DNA of 64,000 nucleotides, taken from assembly GCA_001804815.1 (NCBI GenBank), contig MHBI01000075.1:1-64000 (forward strand), given 5' to 3'. Shown here in pieces: positions 18,699-26,331 of the stretch. The translations under genes and the position numbers were made by a program. Below the pieces are notes generated by a model. It saw only the letters and a list, made by a program, of their open reading frames with translations. It was not told the DNA's origin and ran no database searches. The stretch is from Lentisphaerae bacterium GWF2_50_93 (GTDB taxonomy: Bacteria; Verrucomicrobiota; Lentisphaeria; Victivallales; GWF2-50-93). The first letter of the stretch is position 1, and each line of letters opens with the position of its first letter.

Positions 18699-19985
18699 TT
18701 ATTTTTTCCCTCTCAGCGCCACATATTGCGGACTGCCGCTGAGATTGAGGTTTATTCTTCCGTCCGCCGCATTGACAGTGCTCTTCTTCCCGTAGATGTC
18801 GTAGATTTCAAGGGCGCCTGAAACTTCGACGGGAATATCGATGGCATGGTTGACCGTCTTGTCCGGGGACAGGTCGTTCAACGGGGAAGTCCAGGCAACC
18901 AGCTTCTGTTCACCGGATCCCTTTTCAAAGAGCAGGACGAAATCTTCGGGCTTCTCCGTCGGCAACCTCTTTGACAGCTTGTATCCGTCGAGATGCTCTA
19001 TCATGAACTTGCATGCGGTATATGCCTGGGTCGGCTTATCGTCCTTCAAGAGGTTGAAGCCTTCCTTCCCGCTCCATTCGTACCAGCTGGTCATCCTCAT
19101 GTTGCACAGCAGGTCGATCATGTACTGGCGGACGAAGTGCCATGCCTGGTATTCGTAGCTCTGCTTCGGATCCCCGCCGGCATATCCTTCGGCCTTGCCT
19201 ATCGGGAATCCGCGTTCGGTATTGAGCATCGGGAAGTCTGCCGGACCTCCATTGTCGGCCATCATCTTGCGCGTCTTCGCGTAGCCTACGAGGTAATATT
19301 CCGGAGTCTTGCAGGAATACGGGTGCATGGACCAGGCGTCGATGCCTGTCTTGAGGATGCCGTGCTTGAAGCAGAAGTTCAGCCATTCATAGGAATCCTT
19401 CCAGATGCCGGATGTGGCGCCTCCGATTATGGTGCATTCAGGGTTTGCCTTGCGCATTGCCGGGACGACTTCCTTGACGAGCCCGATATATTCGAGTGCG
19501 TACTGCTCGGTGTTGCCCTTCTTCCCGTGTTTCCCCCAGAATGTCATCGTATTGGGCTCGTTCCATATCTCGAACATGACGTTGTAGTCCTTGTAGCGTT
19601 CGGCGAGGGCGGCTGCGAAGTTCGCATATCCCACGCGTCCAGCGGGATCCTTTGCATGGCCGTAGAGCTTGTTGGAAAAGGCGATGCAGGCGATGACTCC
19701 CAGCCCCCGCTCCTTCGCATCGTTCATGAGGGTGTCATACGCGCTGAAATCGTAGACTCCTTTCTCCTTCTCGACAGCTTCCCAGATGAACCCGCGCCTG
19801 AAGTACTTGAATCCTGCGGCCTTGACCTTGTCGAGGTCTTCGGCGGCACAGCAGTTCCCCTTGAGCTGTACGGAAAGCGACTGCGGAACCGTCATTTCAG
19901 GAAGCGATGCTGGATATGCCTTTTCGGCAAGCGCGAAGGAGGCGGCAACCGAAACTCCGGCGAGAAAAGATAAATGCTTGATCAT
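18699..19985 (-). CDS. Secreted clan GH-A glycoside hydrolase (GH39/GH5-like)
   Basis: The product of about 428 residues starts with a signal peptide (MIKHLSFLAGVSVAASFALA). The catalytic TIM barrel shows the acid/base Glu in EIWNEPNTMTFWG and the nucleophile Glu in FPMLNTERGFPIG, the classic clan GH-A pair. Preceding segments RRGFIWEAVEKEKGVYDFSA and GIDAWSMHPYSC are also typical. A short C-terminal beta domain (DIPVEVSGALEIYDIYGKKS) follows. Substrate could be a beta-xyloside or related glycoside; GH39 versus GH5-type cannot be decided by eye. The start at 19985 is favoured by AAAGGA 7 nt upstream; an ATG 6 nt earlier is too close to the ribosome site. First gene of the four-gene operon, divergent from a PocR/AraC regulator. 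Confidence 0.83.
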   Translation of the reverse strand: MIKHLSFLAGVSVAASFALAEKAYPASLPEMTVPQSLSVQLKGNCCAAEDLDKVKAAGFKYFRRGFIWEAVEKEKGVYDFSAYDTLMNDAKERGLGVIACIAFSNKLYGHAKDPAGRVGYANFAAALAERYKDYNVMFEIWNEPNTMTFWGKHGKKGNTEQYALEYIGLVKEVVPAMRKANPECTIIGGATSGIWKDSYEWLNFCFKHGILKTGIDAWSMHPYSCKTPEYYLVGYAKTRKMMADNGGPADFPMLNTERGFPIGKAEGYAGGDPKQSYEYQAWHFVRQYMIDLLCNMRMTSWYEWSGKEGFNLLKDDKPTQAYTACKFMIEHLDGYKLSKRLPTEKPEDFVLLFEKGSGEQKLVAWTSPLNDLSPDKTVNHAIDIPVEVSGALEIYDIYGKKSTVNAADGRINLNLSGSPQYVALRGKK

Positions 19986-20186
19986 TTTCATTTCCTTTGC
20001 AGGCTTGATGGATTCAATAAAAATTCTTTTTTCTGCATTAATGATAACTTGCAGGTCATCCCTGGGCAATGTATGGAAAAGCTGAATAATTGTGTTTAAA
20101 TGCTGTTTGCTGGAAATAAATGGGTCCGGCATATATTTTAAGCTATAAACATCATAAGTTGTGTAATTGTGCTAACAGGACTACGT

Positions 20187-21017
20187 ATGGATAAAAACGC
20201 GAACTGCAGGCAGGAGCTCGAATTCCTCCTGGAATCCCTCGAGAGGATCATCGGCCTGAGGGTCACCTTCCAGGATCCCTACGGTTTTTTCTGTGATGAT
20301 ATCGGGAACTCATATCTTCATCCTGAAAGGATATATCACCGTGTTGATTTCTGCCAGAACGGCGGAAGGCAGAGGGAGAGATGCCTGGAGCATGAGTGGA
20401 AGAAGGCCAATGCCACTGCGGCCGGAAAGGACAGGCCGTTCATCTGGCCGTGCTGGCTCGGACCGCTCCAGATACTCATCCCCCTGAAATGGCATGACCG
20501 CCATGTGGGAAGCATATTCCTCGGGCCGTTTGTTTCCAAAGCCGGAAAAGAAACTAAGGTAGAGAAGACGAAGGGCGGCAATATCCTGCCGGTCTACGAC
20601 ATGGGTGATTTTGAAAAGGATTCAGCTCTCTTCGAGGCAATCGCCCTGGGGATAATTGAAAAGACTGTTTCCGTGAACATCCATGGTAAAGGCGAAAGAT
20701 GGGAGAAGGTTTTCAGGCTTGTAATTAACAGGTATACCGAGAAGATCGGGATCAACGACGCGGCTAGGGCGCTCAGCCTCTCGCCATCAAGAGCCAGCCA
20801 TCTCATCAAGGAGCTTTTCGGAAAACCTTTTGAACAGGTCGTCCTGGAGCACCGTCTCCGGCGCACGGCCGCATTGCTCGAATCAACCGACATGTCGCTT
20901 GCGGAAATAGCTGACATTACAGGCTTCTGCGACATCTACCACCTCAGCAAGATGTTCAAGCGGAAATTCAAGGTGCCGCCGATCAAATACCGGACCGCGG
21001 CAAGGTTGAAACAGTGA
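20187..21017 (+). CDS. PocR-domain AraC-family transcriptional regulator
   Basis: About 276 residues. The N-terminal half is a PocR-type sensor domain (EFLLESLERIIGLRVTFQDP, CLEHEWKKA with Cys/His, PFIWPCWLGPLQILIPL, HVGSIFLGPFVS), which is thought to bind small ligands; the C-terminal half is an AraC HTH pair (GINDAARALSLSPSRASHLI and SLAEIADITGFCDIYHLSKMFKRKF). It faces the GH-A/FAD/pseudopilin/GH65 operon across a gap of about 200 nt and is the obvious candidate regulator of it. An in-frame GTG at 20169 lies upstream; MDKNANC at 20187 is chosen as the more natural start. The ligand is unknown; a sugar or aldehyde is inference. Confidence 0.86.
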   Translation: MDKNANCRQELEFLLESLERIIGLRVTFQDPYGFFCDDIGNSYLHPERIYHRVDFCQNGGRQRERCLEHEWKKANATAAGKDRPFIWPCWLGPLQILIPLKWHDRHVGSIFLGPFVSKAGKETKVEKTKGGNILPVYDMGDFEKDSALFEAIALGIIEKTVSVNIHGKGERWEKVFRLVINRYTEKIGINDAARALSLSPSRASHLIKELFGKPFEQVVLEHRLRRTAALLESTDMSLAEIADITGFCDIYHLSKMFKRKFKVPPIKYRTAARLKQ

Positions 21018-21068
21018 TGACGGACGGCAGCGGTTCCTAATGCAGGAAAATAATTGAAAGGCTCCAAG

Positions 21069-21854
21069 ATGAAGCCATACGAAATAATCGACTGCCATTT
21101 CCATCCGGCGGTAGACGATAAGACCGATACCGGGTGGTTTGATTCCGCGGGAAGCATGAAGTATCAGATCGAGACTCTCCGCCGCGCAGGCATCTCCCGC
21201 GCCTGCGGCGCCCCTATTGGAAAGATAGTCAATCCAAAATCATTCAGGAAGATCCGCCACTTGAACGATAAGGCGCTTGCGCTGCGCGACAAATATCCTG
21301 ACTTCTACATTCCTGGAATCCATATCCACCCTGAATTCCCTGACGAGTCCTGCCGCGAGATCGAGCGCTGCTGCGGAGGGGAAGGCGTGCGCTGGATCGG
21401 CGAGCTCGTGGGATACTGGATGGACTACGGAAACGATTATGCCAGCAGGAACGCGATTCAGATCTTCAGGACAGCTATTGAATATGGCGCAGTGGTGAAT
21501 TTCCACTGCGGTGATCTCAAGGTGATTGGAAAACTCTGCACGGCGCTTCCGGAACTCAAACTCGTTCTGGCACATCCAGGCAGCGGCAGGAAGGATTTCC
21601 TTGCGCGTATAAAAATCGTTTCAAAATTCAAGAACCTGCATCTGGACATCTCCGGTTCCGGAATTGACCGTTTCGGGATACTTAGCTATGCGATTGACAC
21701 GTCCGGCGCGGAAAAGCTTCTGTTCGGAACGGATTACCCCATAAACAATCCCGCCGTCTACGTGCACGGGACCTTGCTCGAAAATCTTTCTGAGAAGGAG
21801 AGGAAACTCCTTTTCAGCGGCAATTTTCTGCGCCTTATCGGCATCAGGACGTGA
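21069..21854 (+). CDS. Amidohydrolase-2 family metal-dependent hydrolase
   Basis: The product of about 261 residues shows the amidohydrolase_2 layout: IDCHFHPAVDDK (HxH metal ligands), VVNFHCGDLKVIGK, LVLAHPGSGRKDFLA and LLFGTDYPINNPAVYV (final Asp ligand). The family includes hydrolases and decarboxylases; the substrate is unknown. The chosen ATG at 21069 has AAAGG about 8 nt upstream; an earlier in-frame ATG overlaps the ribosome site. It is 51 nt after the PocR/AraC gene and 124 nt before the LacI-type gene, so it could be co-expressed with either. No signal peptide, so it is cytoplasmic. Confidence 0.84.
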   Translation: MKPYEIIDCHFHPAVDDKTDTGWFDSAGSMKYQIETLRRAGISRACGAPIGKIVNPKSFRKIRHLNDKALALRDKYPDFYIPGIHIHPEFPDESCREIERCCGGEGVRWIGELVGYWMDYGNDYASRNAIQIFRTAIEYGAVVNFHCGDLKVIGKLCTALPELKLVLAHPGSGRKDFLARIKIVSKFKNLHLDISGSGIDRFGILSYAIDTSGAEKLLFGTDYPINNPAVYVHGTLLENLSEKERKLLFSGNFLRLIGIRT

Positions 21855-21934
21855 ATCCATCTGCGCCGGAACGACCATCTGGTTTTAAATAAATAATGAA
21901 TCCAGCTTTGAAAATAAACTGCCGCAGGCTATTG

Positions 21935-21954
21935 TATATGAAGCGATTCATATA
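21935..21954. promoter_or_regulatory. Candidate LacI-family operator
   Basis: TATATGAA-GCGA-TTCATATA is an 8-bp perfect inverted repeat around a central CG step, which is the usual layout of LacI-family operators. It overlaps a TATAAA box (21951-21956) and lies 25 nt before the start of the LacI-type gene, so autorepression is likely. Confidence 0.6.
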
Positions 21955-21978
21955 AACCGATACATTAAGGTGGACGGC

Positions 21979-22974
21979 ATGGCTAAGATGAAGCAGATTG
22001 CGGAACGGACGGGCATGGCCCTGTCCACTGTATCGGCCGTACTTGGCGAAAAGGACTACTGCTACGTGTCAAAGGAGAAGAAGGAGCTCATAAAGCGGAC
22101 TGCCGCCGAAATGGGCTATGTCCCGAACCGCATGTCGAGAGGCCTGCAGGGGCTCTCGACCAATACCGTGGGAATCGTCGGCTCCCTTTTTTCCACCCCC
22201 GTATTCAGCATAATGCTCGCCAGGCTCAACGAGACGCTGTGGAGCGAGGGATATTCGATAATGCATGGCGATTCCAATTTCAATCCTGCAATCGAAATCC
22301 GCATAATTGATGAATTCATTTCAAGGGGCATAGACGGCCTGGTCATCTGCAGCTCGCTGGAAAAAGGGAAGCTCGATGAATTCCTCAAGGGCAGGATTCC
22401 CTGCGTATATGTAAACCAGATTAACTGCGGCGTATGCGTTTCGGTCGACAGGGAGAAAGGGGCCTTCATGGCTGTCGAACATCTCATCCGGAATCATGGG
22501 AAGAGGAAGGTTGGTTTCCTGGCCCCTTCAATCAATGGGAATGCCGAGAAATACCAGGGATACGAAAAAGCCTTGAAGAAGCACGGGATCAGACATAAGG
22601 AAGAGTGGACAGTCTTCTCGCCTGAAATGGGCGTCGCGATGAAGGCCTCGGCGGAAAGGATCATGTCGCTTGGACTTGATGCAGTGTTCGCGTCGAACGA
22701 CATAATTGCCGGCAATCTTATAAAATACATGGTCCAGCTCGGTTACAAAATCCCCGGCGATCTGGCAGTAATAGGGTTTGACGGAGTCTCATACATACGT
22801 TCGCTTGTCAGTCCCGAACTGACTACTGTCAGGCATCCGACCGAGCTGGTTGCCGACAAGGCGACGGAACTGCTGGTTTCCATGATGAAAGGAAAAAAAG
22901 TATCGAAGAAGAAAAATATAATCGAGCCGGAACTCCTGATCGGGAGTTCATGCGGCTGCGAAGGACGACCGTAA
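21979..22974 (+). CDS. LacI-family transcriptional regulator
   Basis: About 331 residues. N-terminal HTH KMKQIAERTGMALSTVSAVL and hinge MGYVPNRMSRGLQGLSTNTVGI, then a periplasmic-binding-protein-like sensor domain (VGIVGSLFSTPVF, SRGIDGLVICSSLEKG, GLDAVFASNDIIAGNLI, LAVIGFDGVSYIRSLVSPELTTV). The ligand is unknown, probably a sugar. The start at 21979 is set by AAGG 8 nt upstream; an in-frame GTG at 21970 overlaps that site. A palindromic operator just upstream suggests autoregulation. The next gene downstream, a sugar-type dehydrogenase, is a possible target. Confidence 0.93.
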   Translation: MAKMKQIAERTGMALSTVSAVLGEKDYCYVSKEKKELIKRTAAEMGYVPNRMSRGLQGLSTNTVGIVGSLFSTPVFSIMLARLNETLWSEGYSIMHGDSNFNPAIEIRIIDEFISRGIDGLVICSSLEKGKLDEFLKGRIPCVYVNQINCGVCVSVDREKGAFMAVEHLIRNHGKRKVGFLAPSINGNAEKYQGYEKALKKHGIRHKEEWTVFSPEMGVAMKASAERIMSLGLDAVFASNDIIAGNLIKYMVQLGYKIPGDLAVIGFDGVSYIRSLVSPELTTVRHPTELVADKATELLVSMMKGKKVSKKKNIIEPELLIGSSCGCEGRP

Positions 22975-23172
22975 TATGCATATGGGAAGAGATGTCAGTC
23001 AAGAACTAAAGCAACAGCCCTTGCGGGCTTAATCCTCCTTCGCCAAATGAGCTACGGAGGACAGGCTACGAACTTATGCCAAATTGCATTTGATTTGTTT
23101 GTAGTCAATGTCGCAAGACATGTTCTTGGATTGTTTCGATGAAGTTCATACAAACAGAAGAAAAGGAGACAT
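22975..23172. other. Intergenic stretch with hairpins
   Basis: Holds an AGCCCTTGCGGGCT palindrome near 23017-23031, a TACGGAGGACAGGCTACG segment, and the 28-nt GTAG hairpin at 23101-23128. No coding frame is convincing. AAAAGGAGA just before 23173 is the ribosome site of the next gene. Confidence 0.6.
23101..23128 (+). repeat. 28-nt GTAG hairpin (REP-like), copy 3
   Basis: GTAGTCAA, stem TGTC, loop GCAA, stem GACA, then TGTTCTTG. Same layout as 8724-8751 and 8783-8810. Lies in the 5' leader of the Gfo/Idh/MocA gene. Confidence 0.82.
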
Positions 23173-24477
23173 ATGAAGAAGCGTTATGCGATCTGCGGGT
23201 TGAGCTGTCGTGGAGTCTATCACTTTCTGATGCCGATACTCGGCAAGAACCACAAGGGAGGTCCGAATTTCGACAAGACCTCGGAACTTGTAGCGATCCT
23301 TGATGTCGACAGGAAGCGTGTGGAGGATTTCTGCCAGAAGGCGGAGGTGGACGCGCCTTTCTATTTTCCGAAGGACTTCAAGAAGATGGTTGCTGAACAG
23401 AAGCCGGATGTCATTCTGGTCGTCAGCCAGGACTACTCGCACTGTGAGTATATTGTAAAGGGCCTTCTTGCCGGATGCGACGTCATAGTCGAGAAGCCGA
23501 TGGTCATCAGCCAGGAGCAGATACGCAAGGTCATGGCCGCTGAGAAGAAGAGCGGAAAAAAGCTCCGTGTGGCTTTCAACTACCGCTATACGCCGACACA
23601 CCAGAAGCTGAAGCGGATGATCCAGTCGGGAATGCTTGGCAGGATTACGAACGTGGAGTTCACCTACAATCTCGACACTTTCCATGGCGCCAGTTATTTC
23701 TACCGCTGGAACCGCTCAAGGGCGAACTCGGGCGGACTCTGCATACACAAGTGCTCGCATCACTTCGACCTTGTGAACTGGTGGCTCGACGACGATCCTG
23801 TCGAGGTCTACGCATATGGCGCGCTCAACTACTATGGTGAGAAAGGTGCGCTGCGCCCACTCGGTAGGAATGGGAAGCCTCTTTCACAGGTCGGGGAAAA
23901 AATGAAATGTTCCTATTTCAAGAAGCATTATGCCGGGAAAGTTGATCCGAAAGACAGCCCGAATACAGGATGGGACCGGTTCAGGCTGCCATACGATGTC
24001 CAGTATCCTCCTGAGAAACCCCGCTACATCTACGACAAGGAGATAGACATCGAGGACACATACTCTGCCCTGGTCAAATACAGCAAAGGCGCATCAATGG
24101 CGTATTCATGCAATTTTTCCACCCCATGGGAGGGATACATCCTTGGAATCAATGGAACAAAGGGCCGTGTTGAAATAGAGCATCACAGCAATCCCGATCC
24201 AACTGGAAAGACGGATGCTGCGGCCGAGAAGGGCGAAATAGTATTCTATCCGCTGTTCGGCGGAAAGAAGATCATCGGAATTCCTCCGGTCGTGGGAGGG
24301 CATGGCGGCGCCGATTTCAGGATCCAGCAGGACCTTTTCGGAAAACAGGCGAAGGAATCGAAAGAGCTTTCCCTTGTTGCCGGAAGCCATAACGGCGGTA
24401 CTGCCGTCGCCATCGGCGAGGCCGTGTGGCGTTCCATAAAAAGCAGGAAGCCGATCGCCATAGGGAAATTCAACTGA
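23173..24477 (+). CDS. Gfo/Idh/MocA-family oxidoreductase
   Basis: The 434-residue product has an N-terminal Rossmann domain (YAICGLSCRGVYHFLMP, LVAILDVDRKRVEDF, DVIVEKPMVISQEQIRKVM with the family EKP motif) and a C-terminal alpha/beta substrate domain (RANSGGLCIHKCSHHFDLVNWW, in which the HHFD pattern is typical). It should oxidise or reduce a sugar or inositol with NAD(P). The strong AAAGGAGA motif 5-8 nt upstream supports this start. It follows the LacI-type gene and a REP-like hairpin, and is followed by a large repeat. Substrate cannot be named. No signal peptide. Confidence 0.92.
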   Translation: MKKRYAICGLSCRGVYHFLMPILGKNHKGGPNFDKTSELVAILDVDRKRVEDFCQKAEVDAPFYFPKDFKKMVAEQKPDVILVVSQDYSHCEYIVKGLLAGCDVIVEKPMVISQEQIRKVMAAEKKSGKKLRVAFNYRYTPTHQKLKRMIQSGMLGRITNVEFTYNLDTFHGASYFYRWNRSRANSGGLCIHKCSHHFDLVNWWLDDDPVEVYAYGALNYYGEKGALRPLGRNGKPLSQVGEKMKCSYFKKHYAGKVDPKDSPNTGWDRFRLPYDVQYPPEKPRYIYDKEIDIEDTYSALVKYSKGASMAYSCNFSTPWEGYILGINGTKGRVEIEHHSNPDPTGKTDAAAEKGEIVFYPLFGGKKIIGIPPVVGGHGGADFRIQQDLFGKQAKESKELSLVAGSHNGGTAVAIGEAVWRSIKSRKPIAIGKFN

Positions 24478-24480
24478 AGC

Positions 24481-24646
24481 ATGTCGGGCTTTAAAGCCCG
24501 ACATGACGGCTGTCTGCTATACGCATTATTCTGGCTCCGTTTTGAATTCCTTATGATGAGTCTTACCCTTTATCGGGATAACCGCGAAGCGGTTCCCAAA
24601 GTTAAGAGTTATCTTGACTCAAATTAAAAAGGAGGATAAGACTCAT
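24481..24646 (-). repeat. Composite repeat: inverted module plus MITE-like element, copy 2
   Basis: 24481-24526 is an inverted ATGCGTATAG(T/C)AG-type module (TGTCTGCTATACGCAT), followed by GAATTCCTTATGATGAGTC, the inverse of part of copy A/D. 24556-24565 and 24637-24646 are perfect 10-bp inverted arms (ATGAGTCTTA/TAAGACTCAT) around the core shared with 7563-7672. AAGGAGG (24629-24635) and ATG (24645) lie at and inside the right arm. Confidence 0.75.
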
Positions 24647-25224
24647 GCAAAGAAAAACTGACCATGCAGGTGCAAGAAATCAAGCTGAGAACCTTGTAAC
24701 CGTCGGGATCGACATGGGGAGCGATCTCTGGGGCATGGGGATAAACCGGTGGGACACCGGCAAATGCAGCTGCCACAAATGCGAGGGGAAGACGAAGGAC
24801 GAGGAGGCGTACAGGAAGATAGGGGAGCTTGTGAAGCGATGCGGCCGCGTTGGTGGTGTACTACGAGGCCGGGAGGAACGGGTTCACTCCCGCGAGGGAG
24901 ATAAGGAAGCGCGGGGCGGAGGACGGAGTGATAGCTGTAAGCCGACTGGAGTCTCTTGCGAAATACGCGAAGCTGAGTCCCGAATACCTGTGCCGGGCCT
25001 TCAGGAAATACACCGGAAATACCGTATTCAGCCATCTGGTCCAGAGGCGCATCCAGGATGCCGTGGCACGGCTGCGGTTTACGGAAGACAAGGCTTCTTC
25101 GATAGCGCTTGAATGCGGATTCAACGACTTCTCGTATTTCAACAGGAAGTTCAAGGAGCTTTCCGGCAGGACTCCCGGGGAATACAGGAGATTCCTTGTA
25201 ACAAATGCATCAAGGAATCAATAA
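24645..25224 (+). pseudogene. Frameshifted remnant with AraC-family HTH C-terminus
   Basis: Two frames are open in sequence. The first (24645 to about 24850) encodes GSDLWGMGINRWDTGKCSC and a CxC-x2-C patch of unrecognised origin. The second (from about 24850 to 25224) encodes a typical AraC HTH region: SLAKYAKLSPEYLCRAFRKYTG, then SSIALECGFNDFSYFNRKF and SGRTPGEYRRFL. The frames differ by one base, and the usual ligand domain is missing. A strong ribosome site and ATG supplied by the repeat precede the first frame. A fusion or a single frameshift in a once-intact regulator are the alternatives. The DNA-binding part alone might still be translated from an internal start, but the broken N-terminus suggests decay. 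Confidence 0.7.
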
Positions 25225-25332
25225 ATATTCTTTGCATTCCTGCCATTAAGAAAATAATTCCTGATTTTTGAAAATTGATTATAAGATGTCCTTCCTGCAA
25301 TTTCCCTGTTCCCAACGCATTCTTCCAATTCT

Positions 25333-26109
25333 TCACAGAAGTTTCAGCGCCTTTTCAACATCTGGGCCAGTGACTTCATATGTCCTGCCGTTGATCACCT
25401 TTAAATTATCCCTCTCGCCGGGAACCTTTGACTTGGAAACAAGTTCAAGCCTCATCTTCACCGGACGTCTGATCCTGAGGGGCTTCACATTCCCGAAATT
25501 CCTGACAGCGGCCGCGGCGCATTCAGCAATAAGCATGTGAGCCTTATCCTTTGCAAGCAGTATAGCGCCTTCCCTGCTCAGACCCTTCTTCACCTCGGCG
25601 GTGACAACACCGCGTAAAAGTCTTCTCGCCTCGGCACATGCCTTGTCGTCCCCGCTCACCATGATGACAGGAACATTGTGATCGCCTGCTATTCCGGCAT
25701 CAATGGCAATCTCGCCTGCCTTTGCGCCGTTGAGCCAGAAATGCTGCCAGCCTGCTGAGCTCATCGTATGTTCAAGCACCGCAGAAGATGTTCCAGCCAT
25801 CGCATGATAACCGAGAAGGATCATGCCGTCGAACGAATCCAGCCCAGGCATCCTCTCAGTCCCGGAATCACCCTGTATATATTCAGCGCGCGGATCCAGT
25901 TCATCCCATAGGAGATTGAAACCGGTGCAGTGTGCGTCCCTTACCAGGACTCTTTTGGCACCGCCATCAAAGCATCCCTTCACGCAGCTGTTGACGTCCC
26001 ATGTGATATACTTTCTCGACTTGTCATAATCAGGCTGTCCCTGCATCACCTGCGAGACCCTGCAGATGCCGCTTACTCCTTCCATGTCGACCATTACATA
26101 TACGTTCAT
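25333..26109 (-). CDS. M55-family D-aminopeptidase (DppA-like)
   Basis: The 258-residue product follows the DppA pattern: VMVDMEGVSGIC (D and E ligands of the paired zinc site), VLVRDAHCTGFNLL (His), LLGYHAMAGTS (His), LEHTMSSAGW (His near the active site) and GDHNVPVIMVSGDDKAC. These enzymes release N-terminal D-amino acids from peptides, for example from cell-wall D-Ala peptides; they act in the cytoplasm. All metal residues are seen. It is followed (downstream, minus strand) by nothing closely linked, and lies next to the GH78 gene with about 220 nt of repeats in between. The link to sugar genes is only positional. Confidence 0.9.
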   Translation of the reverse strand: MNVYVMVDMEGVSGICRVSQVMQGQPDYDKSRKYITWDVNSCVKGCFDGGAKRVLVRDAHCTGFNLLWDELDPRAEYIQGDSGTERMPGLDSFDGMILLGYHAMAGTSSAVLEHTMSSAGWQHFWLNGAKAGEIAIDAGIAGDHNVPVIMVSGDDKACAEARRLLRGVVTAEVKKGLSREGAILLAKDKAHMLIAECAAAAVRNFGNVKPLRIRRPVKMRLELVSKSKVPGERDNLKVINGRTYEVTGPDVEKALKLL

Positions 26110-26215
26110 TCTTAAAACCCTCTATTTTTCATCTCATTTGTTTCAAGTTTGCAGTTAAAGCCATGGCCGCCTCTGGAGCCGAAACAGGAGTCTGTCGGAC
26201 TTAAGATTTTCGCTT

Positions 26216-26287
26216 GTAGTAGCTCGTTTCGAGCGTTCTTGACGTAATCTCAAAAAACTAAAGAGCGCGCAAACATGCGCTACTACC
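26216..26287. repeat. Inverted pair of GTAGTAG hairpin modules
   Basis: GTAGTAG-CTCG-ttt-CGAGCG at 26216-26237 and, on the other strand, GGTAGTAG-CGCATG-ttt-GCGCGC at 26264-26287. Stems differ but pair within each unit. The second unit recurs at 29283-29307. Lies in the leader between the M55 and GH78 genes. Confidence 0.7.
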
Positions 26288-26331
26288 AAACAATTTCCTT
26301 AATTCCGACAACCTGCTTCGGCGGAAAAACA

